DNA of 64,000 nt, taken from positions 186,001-250,000 of the forward strand of contig NZ_FZOR01000005.1 in the NCBI RefSeq assembly GCF_900188445.1, given 5' to 3'. Position numbers and translations under genes: made by a program. Every line of letters begins with the position of its first letter. Positions within the stretch are counted from its first letter, which is position 1. This document shows positions 45,846 through 55,935 of this stretch, in pieces. The DNA is from Actinomadura meyerae (GTDB lineage: Bacteria > Actinomycetota > Actinomycetes > Streptosporangiales > Streptosporangiaceae). The notes beneath the pieces were generated by a model. The model ran no database searches and was not told the DNA's origin. It saw nothing but the letters and a program-made list of their open reading frames with translations.

Positions 45846-46651
45846 CAGTCCACCACCTCCGGGTGGTCGCGGAGCAGCGCGCGCACCGCCCCGTTCCAGA
45901 AGAAGTCGGTTCCGCGTTCCAGGAGCGACGCCTTCATGCTGCGTCGCAGGCTAGGCGCCACGAGCGTGTGGTCGCGACCCGACACCAGCACGTCGTACAT
46001 CAGCCGGCACTGCCGGTCGAGGGTCGCGGACCGGTAGGTCGCCTCCTCGACGGACGGGCCGGTCACGATGACGCCGTGGTTGGCGAGCAGCACCACCGAC
46101 TTGTCGCCGATGCGGTCGGCGAGGTCGGCGCCGAGGTCGGCGGTGGCGACCTCGCCGGTGTACTCGTCCACGAAGGCCAGGTCGCCGTCGAACATCGACC
46201 CGGTCTGGTGCAGGAACTCCGGCAGCACGCCGAGCGCCGCGAGCACCGTCGCGTGGTACGGGTGGTTGTGGACCACGGCCCGCACGTCGGGGCGGCGGCG
46301 GTGCAGCTCGGTGTGGATGTGGATGGCGGGGGTGACGTCCCACTTGCCGTCCAGGACCTCCGCGTCCGGCGACACCCGGCAGATGTCGGACGCGCGGATC
46401 TCCTCCCACCACAGGCCCCACGGGTTGATCAGGAGGTCCTCGGTGCCGTCCACCCGGACGGTGATGTGGCCCGCGATGTTCTCGCTGAACCCCGACGTCC
46501 CGAGGATCCGGAACGCGCACGCCAGCTTCTGCCGGTCGTCGAGGTCCCTGCCGATCGGCGGCATCACCCGGGGCGTCCATTCGGCGGCGCCTCCGGCGAC
46601 CGGCCGCGGCGCGGGGCGAGGCCCGACGTCCAATGTCACGGTTCCTCCCAT
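45845..46651 (-). CDS. Class II aldolase/adducin family protein
   Basis: A 268-aa zinc-dependent aldolase/adducin domain protein. Zinc His residues lie in HIHTELHRRRPDVRAVVHNH, and LLANHGVIVTGPSVEEA supplies the third. SGFSENIAGHITVRVDGTED is the phosphate-loop region of the family. Actinobacterial members of this type are often unassigned; retro-aldol cleavage of a hydroxylated acid is the natural guess. ATG at 46651 is given; GTG at 46639 with GGGAGGA upstream may be the true start. Three bases separate the binding-protein stop from the ATG. Confidence 0.82.
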   Translation of the reverse strand: MGGTVTLDVGPRPAPRPVAGGAAEWTPRVMPPIGRDLDDRQKLACAFRILGTSGFSENIAGHITVRVDGTEDLLINPWGLWWEEIRASDICRVSPDAEVLDGKWDVTPAIHIHTELHRRRPDVRAVVHNHPYHATVLAALGVLPEFLHQTGSMFDGDLAFVDEYTGEVATADLGADLADRIGDKSVVLLANHGVIVTGPSVEEATYRSATLDRQCRLMYDVLVSGRDHTLVAPSLRRSMKASLLERGTDFFWNGAVRALLRDHPEVVD

Positions 46652-46654
46652 CTG

Positions 46655-47971
46655 TCAGCCGCAGGCCGGCTGGTACACCGGCCACTGCCGACCCGGTTCG
46701 CTGTTCTCGAACTGCATGAGGATCAGGCCGCAGAGCCCGTCGGTGCCGCTGTGCTTGCCCGGCGCGAACGACAGGGTGTAGCCCTTCTGCCCGAAGGACG
46801 ACGGGTACCCCGACACCTTCTCCAGGCCCTTGTTGATCGCCTCGCCGTCCGGCTTCGACCCGGCCTGCTCGATCGCCTTGGCGAGCATCCCGATCGCGTC
46901 GTACGCCTGCGCGTCGTAGGCGGTGACGCCGACCTCGCCGCCGCGCTTGCCGGACAGGAACTTCGCGAGCGCCGCCGTCTTCTCGTTCTCCTGCGTGATC
47001 GACCCGACGAAGACGAGCTTGTCGAGCGCGCCCGGCTTCGCCTGCTTCCACAGGTCGGGCTGGTTGCCGATGGACGCGAGCGAGAACCGGTCGGCGTCCG
47101 GGACGAGCTGGTGCGCCGTGTTGTGGACGAGCACCTCCATCTGGCCGCCGAGCGCCGCGACGAGCATCGCGTCCGGCCGCGCCCGCTTGATCCGGGTGAT
47201 CTGCGCGGTGACGTCGCTGGTGTCGACCGGCGCCGTCTCCGTCGCGACGACCTCGATCCCCGCCTCCTTGATCGGGGTCATCAGCGCCTTCTCCATCCCG
47301 GCGATGGACGCGCTGTCGTCCTTGAACAGGGCGAGCCGCTTGTACCCGGCCTTCTTGAACGCCTCCGCGTAGACCTTGCCGAAGTCGGCGGTCGGGTTCG
47401 CGAGCGAGTAGGTGTAGGCGGCGTTCGGGCCGTCCCCGATCCCCGGCGTGATGTTCACCGGCGCGATCGCGGGCACCTTCTGCTGCTTGAGCAGCGCCTG
47501 CACCTGGAGCACCGACTGCCCGCCCGAGTTCATGATGAGCGCCTGGGCGCCCTGGCTGAGCAGCTGCCGGACGACGGTCGGCGCCTTCGTCGCGTCGTTG
47601 TCGTCGCTCTTGACGATCAGCTTCAGCTTCTTGCCGCCGATGCCGCCCCTGTCGTTGACCTCGGCCACCGCGTCCTTGATCGTCTTGCCGACGATCCCGG
47701 CGTAGGCGGCGGCGCCGCCGGAGGTGTCCTGGTCCATGCCGATGACGATCGTGTCGTCGTCGGCCTGGACGGAGCCGGAGCCGGACGCGCACGCGGCGGC
47801 CGCGAGCGCGGGCAGCAGCGCGGCCGCGAGCACGACGGGCCTGCTCGCCCGGCGGCCGCCCGCCCTGCCGCTGCCTGCTCTGCCACTGCCTGCTCTGCCA
47901 CTGCCTGCTCTGCCACTGCCTGCTCTGCCACTGCCCGCGCTACCGCGCGGCCTCGGGAAGTGTCCTGCCAT
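46655..47971 (-). CDS. Branched-chain-type ABC substrate-binding lipoprotein with GSGRA-repeat N-terminus
   Basis: A 438-aa periplasmic-binding-type protein (type I fold, LivJ/AmiC-like): TIVIGMDQDTSGGAAAYAGI, EVNDRGGIGGKKLKLIVKSD, IMNSGGQSVLQVQALLKQ. The lipobox Cys is Cys61 (ALAAAAC) after a hydrophobic run at 45-60. Before it, five AGSGR repeats (residues 12-36) give an extended, highly basic N-region. ATG at 47971 has AGGAGGGACCCCCA upstream, so the repeat is translated. There is no permease or ATPase in this operon; livHMGF at 31.9-35.3 kb is the likely partner. Confidence 0.9.
   Translation of the reverse strand: MAGHFPRPRGSAGSGRAGSGRAGSGRAGSGRAGSGRAGGRRASRPVVLAAALLPALAAAACASGSGSVQADDDTIVIGMDQDTSGGAAAYAGIVGKTIKDAVAEVNDRGGIGGKKLKLIVKSDDNDATKAPTVVRQLLSQGAQALIMNSGGQSVLQVQALLKQQKVPAIAPVNITPGIGDGPNAAYTYSLANPTADFGKVYAEAFKKAGYKRLALFKDDSASIAGMEKALMTPIKEAGIEVVATETAPVDTSDVTAQITRIKRARPDAMLVAALGGQMEVLVHNTAHQLVPDADRFSLASIGNQPDLWKQAKPGALDKLVFVGSITQENEKTAALAKFLSGKRGGEVGVTAYDAQAYDAIGMLAKAIEQAGSKPDGEAINKGLEKVSGYPSSFGQKGYTLSFAPGKHSGTDGLCGLILMQFENSEPGRQWPVYQPACG
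47857..47946 (-). repeat. 15-bp coding minisatellite in the lipoprotein signal region
   Basis: Four exact tandem copies of a 15-bp unit (plus-strand TGCCTGCTCTGCCAC) span 47872-47931, with degenerate units on both sides. They encode the AGSGR repeats of the binding lipoprotein in frame. Confidence 0.85.
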
Positions 47972-47983
47972 TGGGGGTCCCTC

Positions 47984-49123
47984 CTAGGGGTGGGATGGAG
48001 GCGGGGGGACGGGATCGGGAGTGACCACGACGCTGACCGAGCCGCCGCCGGGGGCGGCGAGGGTCTCGATCGCCCGCGCCGCGTCGGGAAGGGCGAAGGT
48101 GTGCGTGACGAGGCGGTGCAGCGGCCGGTCGCCCGCCGCGATCAGCGCGACCGCCCGCCGGAACGAGGCGTGCCCGGCCGCCCGGACGCCCTGCACGCGC
48201 AGCCCCTTCAGGACCACGTCGTCGCTGGGGAAGCCGGGAACGGGCCGCCCGTTCTTCAGCCCGGCGAGGACGACCGTCCCGCCGGGCCGGACGATCTCCA
48301 TCGCGTCCAGCACGGTCGCGGGGTCGCCGGACGCGACGTCGACCACCACGTCCACCGGTGTGCCGCCGGTCAGCGCCCGGATCCGCTCCGGGACGCCGCC
48401 GCCGTCGGCCACCACTGCGGCGGTCGCGCCGAGCTCCAGCGCGAGGTCCAGCTTGTGCCGGTCGGCCGCCAGCCCGGTGACGATCACCGGGTCGGCGCCC
48501 GCGGCCCGCGCGGCCAGCACGCACGCCAGCCCGCGCTGCCCCGCGCCGAGCACCACCACGCAGTCGCCGGCGCGGGTGCCCGGCACCTCGACCGCCCACT
48601 CGACACCGGCGGCGAGCGCGTTGAACGTGGCGGCGACCGCCGGGTCCACGGCGTCCGGCAGCTTGTGCAGGACGCTGTTCGGATGCAGGTACATGCGGTC
48701 GGCGAACCCGCCCCACAGCGCGGGCGGGATCTTGGCGGGGACGAACCCGTAGCTCATCGGGAAGTGCTCCCAGCCCGCGCACAGCACGTACCGGCCCGTC
48801 CGGCAGTCCCGGCACGACCCGCACGGGAGCGCCGGCTCGACCGCGACCCGGTCGCCCTCCGCGAGCCCCCAGCGCACCGCCGCCCGCGCCCCGATCGCCG
48901 CGATCCGCCCCACCGGCTCGTGGCCGGGGACGAACGGCGACGCCGGGCCGATCGTGTCGAGCAGCGCGCCGGTGTACTCCTCGACGTCCGTCCCGCAGAT
49001 CCCGCACGCCTCCACGGCGAGCAGCGCCTCGTCGGGGCCGACGTCGGGGAGCGGGAGCTCCACGAGGTCGAGGGTGCGCGGGGCGCGCTGGAGCACGGCG
49101 CGCGCCGCCCCCGCCGTCGTCAT
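47984..49123 (-). CDS. Zinc-dependent medium-chain alcohol dehydrogenase
   Basis: A 379-aa MDR-family dehydrogenase. Catalytic zinc ligands are in EACGICGTDVEEYTG and GHEPVGR; the structural zinc site is CGSCRDCRTGRYVLC. The Rossmann motif reads VVVLGAGQRGLACVLAARA, slightly different from GxGxxG. It oxidises an alcohol or threonine/sorbitol-like diol with NAD(P)+. ATG at 49123 follows GGTCGGAGG. It is third in the catabolic operon, 16 bases after the HD gene. Confidence 0.9.
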   Translation of the reverse strand: MTTAGAARAVLQRAPRTLDLVELPLPDVGPDEALLAVEACGICGTDVEEYTGALLDTIGPASPFVPGHEPVGRIAAIGARAAVRWGLAEGDRVAVEPALPCGSCRDCRTGRYVLCAGWEHFPMSYGFVPAKIPPALWGGFADRMYLHPNSVLHKLPDAVDPAVAATFNALAAGVEWAVEVPGTRAGDCVVVLGAGQRGLACVLAARAAGADPVIVTGLAADRHKLDLALELGATAAVVADGGGVPERIRALTGGTPVDVVVDVASGDPATVLDAMEIVRPGGTVVLAGLKNGRPVPGFPSDDVVLKGLRVQGVRAAGHASFRRAVALIAAGDRPLHRLVTHTFALPDAARAIETLAAPGGGSVSVVVTPDPVPPPPSHP

Positions 49124-49139
49124 CCTCCGACCGCCCCGT

Positions 49140-49685
49140 TCACTTGGTGATGGTCCGGGGGCCGCCGAACACGCGGCGGACGCGGGGCGCGAAGTGCTCC
49201 AGCGTCGGCGTGTCGAAGCCGGGGTCGAAGGCGACCTGGTCCCACTCGTCGGCGAACCGGATCGCGTCGGCGTACCAGGGCTCGTCCTTGAACCGCTCCC
49301 GCTCCGCCGGGTCCCAGCCGAAGTGCTCGCCGTAGTGCGCGGCCTCGAACGTCTGGTGCGCGTGGATGATCCGGTAAACCTCGTCGCACACGTACGGCCG
49401 CAGGATCTCCGCCGCGACCGCCGCGTGGTTCGCCGTCGAGATGACCTTGCCCATGTCGTGGCACAGCGCCGCGACCACCAGCTCGTCGTCCGCGCCGGCG
49501 GCCTCCGCGTGCGCCGCCGTCTGCAGCGAGTGCTGGAGCTGGTCGACCGCGTACCCGTCGGTGAACGCGGCGAGCCCGGCCAGCATCGGGAGCACACGGT
49601 CGGGCGCCTGCTCCTGGGTCTTCAGCGTCTCCGCGCGGATGTGCAGCCACTGCTCGCGGGTGCCCTGGTCCATTCGAGTGAACAT
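49140..49685 (-). CDS. HD-domain protein with PhnZ/MIOX-like ligand spacing
   Basis: A 181-aa HD-fold protein. His52 (QHSLQTAAHA), His76-Asp77 in LVVAALCHDMGK with Lys80, His87, His108/His110 in YRIIHAHQ and Asp146 in RFADEWDQ can form a two-metal site. The 24-residue gap from the first His to HD matches PhnZ (from memory), an HD-domain diiron oxygenase, as does the overall length. It could therefore be an oxygenase rather than a nucleotide phosphohydrolase (inference). ATG at 49685 follows AAGGAGGCAC. It is second in the operon. Confidence 0.8.
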   Translation of the reverse strand: MFTRMDQGTREQWLHIRAETLKTQEQAPDRVLPMLAGLAAFTDGYAVDQLQHSLQTAAHAEAAGADDELVVAALCHDMGKVISTANHAAVAAEILRPYVCDEVYRIIHAHQTFEAAHYGEHFGWDPAERERFKDEPWYADAIRFADEWDQVAFDPGFDTPTLEHFAPRVRRVFGGPRTITK

Positions 49686-49693
49686 GTGCCTCC

Positions 49694-51352
49694 TTACCGG
49701 TAGCGCGGCCGGAAGTCCGGATCCGCGGGATCGAGCCCGTTCTCGTGCTCGGCGAACCAGCGGGTCCGCACCGCCCGGGTCAGCCGGGCGTCGACGAGGA
49801 CCGGGCCGGGCGGGTCGGCGATCAGTTCCCGCAGGCCGTCCAGCTCGGCGGGCGTCCGGACGGTCGCGGCCCGCGCCCCGAACGCCTCGGCCACGGCCGC
49901 GAAGCCGGGCCGCGGGATCAGCGACAGGCCGGTGTCCATGCCGCGGTGCAGCATGTTGTGGTACTCGTAGCCGAACGCTCCGTCGTTCAGGACGACGACC
50001 ACGAGGCGCAGGCCCCGGCGCACCGCCGTGTCCAGTTCGGCGAGGTTCATCATCAGCGCGCCGTCCCCGGTGACGGCCAGCGTGACCCGCTCGGGCCGCG
50101 CCGTCGCCGCGCCGATCGCGGACGCCAGGCCCAGCCCGATCGAGCCGAAGTGCACCGGGAACACGAACCCCCGCGGGTCGGGCACCGACAGGCCGCGGGA
50201 CGGCTCGGACAGCGCCGCGTGCCCGCCCTCGACCACCACCGTCCGCTCGCGCGGGACCATCCGCTCCAGCGCCGCGACCACGGTGTGCAGGTCGAGGCCG
50301 GTCTCGTCGCCGCCGTCGGGGTACTCGGACCCGTAGACGTACTCGCCGAGGCGTTTCGCGACGTCGTCCGTCCGCCAGCCGGTCCTCGGCTCGGCCGTGT
50401 CGGCGAGCATCGCGGCCAGTGCCCCGGCGTCGCCCAGGACGCGCAGGTCGGCGGGCGTCTCGAACGCCTCCGGGCGGACGTCGTTGTGGACGATCACCGG
50501 GTTCGCGGCGAGCATCCGGCCGCCGTCCAGCGTGAAGGAGTTCAGGGAGGCGCCCACCGCGAGCAGCAGGTCCGACTTCCGGATCAGCTCCCGCCCCGGT
50601 GTCGTGGCGAAGCCACCGCACACGCCGATGTCGAACGGCTCACCGGTGAAGAGGCCCTTGGCCTTCAGCGTGGTGGCCAGCAGCGCGCCCGTCCGGGCGC
50701 CGAGCGCGACCAGCTCGTCCCGCGCGTGCAGGGCGCCCCGGCCCGCCACGATCACGGGACGCTCCGCCCTCCCGAGCAGCTCCGTGACCCGCGCGGCCTC
50801 CTCGGGCCGGGGCGGCGGCGCGGGCGCCGGGTCCTCGCGGAACGTTCCAGGGAGGTCCCCGGCCTCGCGCTCCAGCAGCGGCGTGGGGACGTTCAGCACG
50901 ATCGGGCGCCGCTCGGTGAACGCGCGCCGCACGGCCCGGACGGCGTCCGCCGCGGCCGACTCCGCCGAGTGCGCCCACTGCACGCCCGCCCCGGTCGGCC
51001 GGACCACGTCCTCCTGGTCGATGGCCTGCGGGTTGCGCAGGTCCCCCGGTGGCGTGTCGGCGGCGACGAGCACCAGCGGCGTCCGGGCGCGCGCGGCCTC
51101 GGTCAGCGCGGTCACCGCGTTGGTCAGCGCCGGCCCGTGCGTGACGGTGGCGACGCCGAGCCGTCCGCCGGCCCGCGCGTACCCGTCGGCCATGAGCACG
51201 GCCCCGTCCTCGCGCGCCGCCGGGACGTAGTCGGCGCCGTGCTCGCGGACGAGCACGTCCACGATCGGCAGGTTCCCGTCGCCGAGGACGCCGAACAGGC
51301 ACGAGACGCCATGCGCCGCGAGCACCCCCGCCACCGCCTCGGCCACCCGCAT
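49694..51352 (-). CDS. Thiamine-diphosphate-dependent enzyme (acetolactate synthase/benzoylformate decarboxylase-like)
   Basis: A 552-aa ThDP enzyme of the POX/AHAS family. The N-terminal PYR domain (FGVLGDGNLPIVDVL, AREDGAVLMADGYAR with the cofactor-activating Glu) and middle domain (ERPVIVAGRGALHARDELVAL) are clear. The PP domain has GDGALMMNLAELDTAVRRGL ending at VVVVLNDGAFGY, the GDG-x-N motif. It probably decarboxylates or ligates a 2-oxoacid. It is the first gene of the seven-gene operon. ATG at 51352 has GGGAGGCGCGG upstream. Confidence 0.9.
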   Translation of the reverse strand: MRVAEAVAGVLAAHGVSCLFGVLGDGNLPIVDVLVREHGADYVPAAREDGAVLMADGYARAGGRLGVATVTHGPALTNAVTALTEAARARTPLVLVAADTPPGDLRNPQAIDQEDVVRPTGAGVQWAHSAESAAADAVRAVRRAFTERRPIVLNVPTPLLEREAGDLPGTFREDPAPAPPPRPEEAARVTELLGRAERPVIVAGRGALHARDELVALGARTGALLATTLKAKGLFTGEPFDIGVCGGFATTPGRELIRKSDLLLAVGASLNSFTLDGGRMLAANPVIVHNDVRPEAFETPADLRVLGDAGALAAMLADTAEPRTGWRTDDVAKRLGEYVYGSEYPDGGDETGLDLHTVVAALERMVPRERTVVVEGGHAALSEPSRGLSVPDPRGFVFPVHFGSIGLGLASAIGAATARPERVTLAVTGDGALMMNLAELDTAVRRGLRLVVVVLNDGAFGYEYHNMLHRGMDTGLSLIPRPGFAAVAEAFGARAATVRTPAELDGLRELIADPPGPVLVDARLTRAVRTRWFAEHENGLDPADPDFRPRYR

Positions 51353-51385
51353 CCGCGCCTCCCAGCACACTCGGCACTGGTAGGG

Positions 51386-51415
51386 ACTATCTTATAAAAG
51401 AAAGCATTCGGTCAA
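51386..51415 (-). promoter_or_regulatory. Promoter of the catabolic operon with the shared box
   Basis: On the minus strand TTGACC (51415-51410) and GATAGT (51391-51386) are 18 bp apart. Between them lies GCTTTCTTTTATAAGAT (51405-51389), the same core as in the livH promoter but without the four extra bases AACA. Its plus-strand form TCTT-ATAA-AAGA is dyad-like. The transcription start would be about 26 bases before the ATG. Confidence 0.65.
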
Positions 51416-51671
51416 GGGTTCGCCGGGGCTCATTTGCTCAGGAAGCAGCCCGGGCCGCGCGGCTGCGCGAGGGCGCGCGCCACGTGCGGGAAGGCATGCG
51501 GAGATCGCCGGGCGTCGCGTCGGGACGTCGTCGACCGACAGGCCGGCGGCGGAAAGGAGGGGGAAGGCCCGGAGCGGGCCGGTTGGGAGCGGCCCCTCAC
51601 AGGGAGCAGAGAGGGGCCGGTCGGGGCGGGGCCCTCGCCGTTGAAGGCGCCCGTCCCTCAGGCGGGATCGG
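51416..51671. other. Intergenic region between the catabolic operon and glutamate dehydrogenase
   Basis: No convincing gene. It is GC-rich with several G-runs; the only clear structure is the hairpin at 51590-51619. Confidence 0.5.
51590..51619 (-). terminator. Probable terminator of glutamate dehydrogenase
   Basis: CGGCCCCTC (51590-51598) pairs perfectly with GAGGGGCCG (51611-51619), a 9-bp stem with a 12-base loop located about 50-80 bases past the gdhA stop in the direction of transcription. There is no T tract. Confidence 0.5.
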
Positions 51672-53856
<2,185 letters not shown>

Positions 53857-53883
53857 CGGTCGTTCTCCTCTACTCGGGGGCTG

Positions 53884-54540
53884 TCACCACGGGGGGCACT
53901 GCATCCAGGCGAAGTGGTAGGTGGTCTTGATGGACCCGTCGGTCGAGTCCATGGAGATGAAGCTCGTCTTCGACGGGTCGGAGGTGCCCCTGAGCACGCG
54001 CAGCTCGGTGTTGATGTTGAAGTTGCGCTCCTCGCCGCACGGCTTGTAGACGAGCTGCGCCACGTCGTTGGTGTCGGTGAACTGCCAGTTGTCGGCGTAG
54101 TCGCCGTTGAGCGTGTGCGAGATCGCGGAGGTCTGCGGCATTCCCTGGAAGTAGTAGCTCGCCTTCTCCACCGCGCTCGCGCCCGGCTCCAGCCAGGCGA
54201 ACCCACGGTAGTCGGCTGACGCGATCGCGTAGGTGAACCCCTGCGGGACGTGCACCTTCATGTTGATCTGGCAGTTCTTCCGGAAGTCGGTCGGTGCCGA
54301 GGAACCGCCCGCCTGCGCCATGTACTCGCTGTAGGTGACGGTGAACGCCTCCTTGTCGTCGGAGACGGCGACGGCGGCGGTCCCGGCGGGGCACCCGGAA
54401 CCGTTGACGGTCGCGATCTCGATCGTCACCCCGTCCGGCCCGCGCCGGAGCGGAGCGGCGGACGCCGGCACGGCGGTCGCGACGGCGACCGAAATCCCGG
54501 CAATTGCGGCGGCAGCGGAAACGGCGATCCCTTTACGCAT
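53884..54540 (-). CDS. Secreted DUF4360 protein, copy 1
   Basis: A 218-aa paralog of the preceding entry, sharing [48 protein letters not shown] and [28 protein letters not shown]. The signal peptide is GIAVSAAAAIAGISVAVATAVPASA. ATG at 54540 follows CGAGGAGGAATCG. Tandem duplication of the pair is evident. DUF4360 proteins are secreted by fungi and actinomycetes; no activity is known to me. Confidence 0.85.
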   Translation of the reverse strand: MRKGIAVSAAAAIAGISVAVATAVPASAAPLRRGPDGVTIEIATVNGSGCPAGTAAVAVSDDKEAFTVTYSEYMAQAGGSSAPTDFRKNCQINMKVHVPQGFTYAIASADYRGFAWLEPGASAVEKASYYFQGMPQTSAISHTLNGDYADNWQFTDTNDVAQLVYKPCGEERNFNINTELRVLRGTSDPSKTSFISMDSTDGSIKTTYHFAWMQCPPW

Positions 54541-54680
54541 GCGATTCCTCCTCGCTGGAGCCTGCGCAAAGGAAGCGTAAACTTCCCAGCTCAGAGGGGT
54601 CAATCAGCATTTTTCAACAGCCCGGCGACCGCACTGGAGCGGGCCAATAGAAGGCACCTTGCCACCCGACCAGCGACTTT

Positions 54681-54720
54681 GGAACGTCCATGAAACTTCC
54701 CCTTAAAAAGGGATCGTTCC
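54681..54720. promoter_or_regulatory. Imperfect inverted repeat upstream of the DUF4360 pair
   Basis: GGAACG (54681-54686) is inverted as CGTTCC (54715-54720), enclosing a CCCCTT-AAA-AAGGG hairpin core. It lies in the AT-rich 247-bp gap between DUF488 and DUF4360. It may end the DUF488 transcript or regulate the secreted pair. Confidence 0.3.
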
Positions 54721-54787
54721 AGCACGTTCATAAAGTGAATTGAACACCCGCCAAGAAAATCGCCGGCCGGTCCGCGGGTGGCGCGGG

Positions 54788-55150
54788 TCAGTCGGAGGCG
54801 TTGAGGCGGGTGGCGAGGACGGCGGCCTGGCTGTGGTCGAGGTCCTTCGTCGCGGTGAGCAGGGTGATGGTGCCGCGGTCGGCGAGGGCGCGGAGCCGGT
54901 CGAGGGCGGCCGCGCGGTCGGGGTCGCGCAGCTCGGCGTCGTAGCGGGCGGCGAACTCCTCGAACTTGTCCATGTCGTGGCCGTACCACTTGCGCAGCTC
55001 GGTCGAGGGAGCGACGTCCTTCTCCCACTCGTCCAGGCGGGCCTTGTCCTTCGACAGCCCGCGCGGCCACACGCGGTCTACCAGGATCCGCTTGCCGTCC
55101 TCGGACGATGCCGGGTCGTACACCCTGCGCACCCTGACCTTCCCTGCCAT
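54788..55150 (-). CDS. DUF488 family protein
   Basis: A 120-aa soluble protein. DUF488 hallmarks are VRRVYDPASSEDGKRILVDRVWPRGLSKDKA, WEKDVAPSTELRKWYGHD and TLLTATKDLDHSQA. The family is widespread and has no proven function. ATG at 55150 has GAGGAGG five bases upstream; GTG at 55153 is too close to that site. No operon partner is apparent. Confidence 0.9.
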   Translation of the reverse strand: MAGKVRVRRVYDPASSEDGKRILVDRVWPRGLSKDKARLDEWEKDVAPSTELRKWYGHDMDKFEEFAARYDAELRDPDRAAALDRLRALADRGTITLLTATKDLDHSQAAVLATRLNASD

Positions 55151-55274
55151 CACGACCTCCTCAACCCCGTCCTATACCCCGCCCCCCGCCGTGATGCGCG
55201 GATCCTGTCGGTGCCGGGCAGGACGCCGTCGGCGAGGGGGCGTGGAGTCGGCGCGCGCCGGGTGAGGGGGGATG

Positions 55275-55538
55275 TCACTGGGCGGTGCCGCGCGGCGCGT
55301 CCGGGGCCTCGGAACGGGCGCGGTCGGTGGCGCGGCGGGCGAACTCGGCGGCGGCGGTGCGGCGGGCGAACTCGCCGGCGAGGGCGCGGCCGAGGACGTC
55401 GTCGTCGGGGCGGTGCCGCTCCAGGTACGCGAGGGCCTCGGCGAGTTCGCCGGTGGTCAGCCGGGAGACCGGTTTCCCGGCCCAGCGCGGCGGTCTCCGG
55501 TCGGCGGCGCCCGGCGCCGCGCGGGGTGCTGAGTTCAT
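55275..55538 (-). CDS. Small hypothetical protein
   Basis: An 87-aa protein, not recognised. PRWAGKPVSRLTTGELAEALAYLERHRPDDDVLGRALAGEFARR looks like a short helical domain, and the ends are Ala/Arg-rich. ATG at 55538 with GGCAGGAAC upstream. It is divergent from the 65-aa gene at 55623. Coding is supported by a third-position GC pattern but not by homology I can name. Confidence 0.5.
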   Translation of the reverse strand: MNSAPRAAPGAADRRPPRWAGKPVSRLTTGELAEALAYLERHRPDDDVLGRALAGEFARRTAAAEFARRATDRARSEAPDAPRGTAQ

Positions 55539-55610
55539 GTTCCTGCCCTTTCCATTCCGCTGTCGGTAATGGCGCGGCGCGGCGGCGGGTGCCGCATTCG
55601 CCGCGTCGAA

Positions 55611-55623
55611 TAGGATCGCCGCG
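55611..55623 (+). promoter_or_regulatory. -10 element of a leaderless gene
   Basis: TAGGAT at 55611-55616 stands six bases before the GTG at 55623, the classic spacing for a leaderless actinobacterial message whose first base is the start codon. No convincing -35 is visible. Confidence 0.5.
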
Positions 55624-55820
55624 TGCATTGGTGGAGCCAGCAGGCGTGCGACGCGGCCGCGGAGGCGCAGGCCGCCGATCCCTCTCCGGGGAATCTCATG
55701 GCGGCCGCCCAGGTGCAGGCGCTCGTCTCGCTGGCGGAGGCGCTGCACCGCATCGCGGCGACGCTGGAGGAGCAGCGGGACGACGGCGATCCCGTCCCGG
55801 GCCCCCTGCGGACCAAATAG
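55623..55820 (+). CDS. Small hypothetical protein, probably leaderless
   Basis: A 65-aa protein beginning VHWWSQQACDAAAEAQAAD, then a helix MAAAQVQALVSLAEALHRIAA and an acidic tail ending PLRTK. I do not recognise the family, though similar small proteins with an N-terminal Trp pair occur in actinomycetes. No ribosome site; the -10 at 55611 makes a leaderless transcript likely. Confidence 0.5.
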   Translation: MHWWSQQACDAAAEAQAADPSPGNLMAAAQVQALVSLAEALHRIAATLEEQRDDGDPVPGPLRTK

Positions 55821-55935
55821 CTTCTCCGGCCGGTACGGAGCGTCCGGCCAGAATGGCGCGGCCCGAAAAAGGGCGCCCTTTCCGCGAAAAATACCGGTGC
55901 GCCCGCGGCGGGGCGCACCGGTATCTCCCGGGGTG

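Noticed and set aside
47857..47946. Tandem 15-bp repeats as a CRISPR array
   Set aside because: Units are contiguous with no spacers and are translated in frame inside a lipoprotein gene; no cas genes are present.
51434..51660. A plus-strand gene in the gap before glutamate dehydrogenase
   Set aside because: The frame is G-run rich, has no family resemblance and overlaps the gdhA terminator and 3-prime end.
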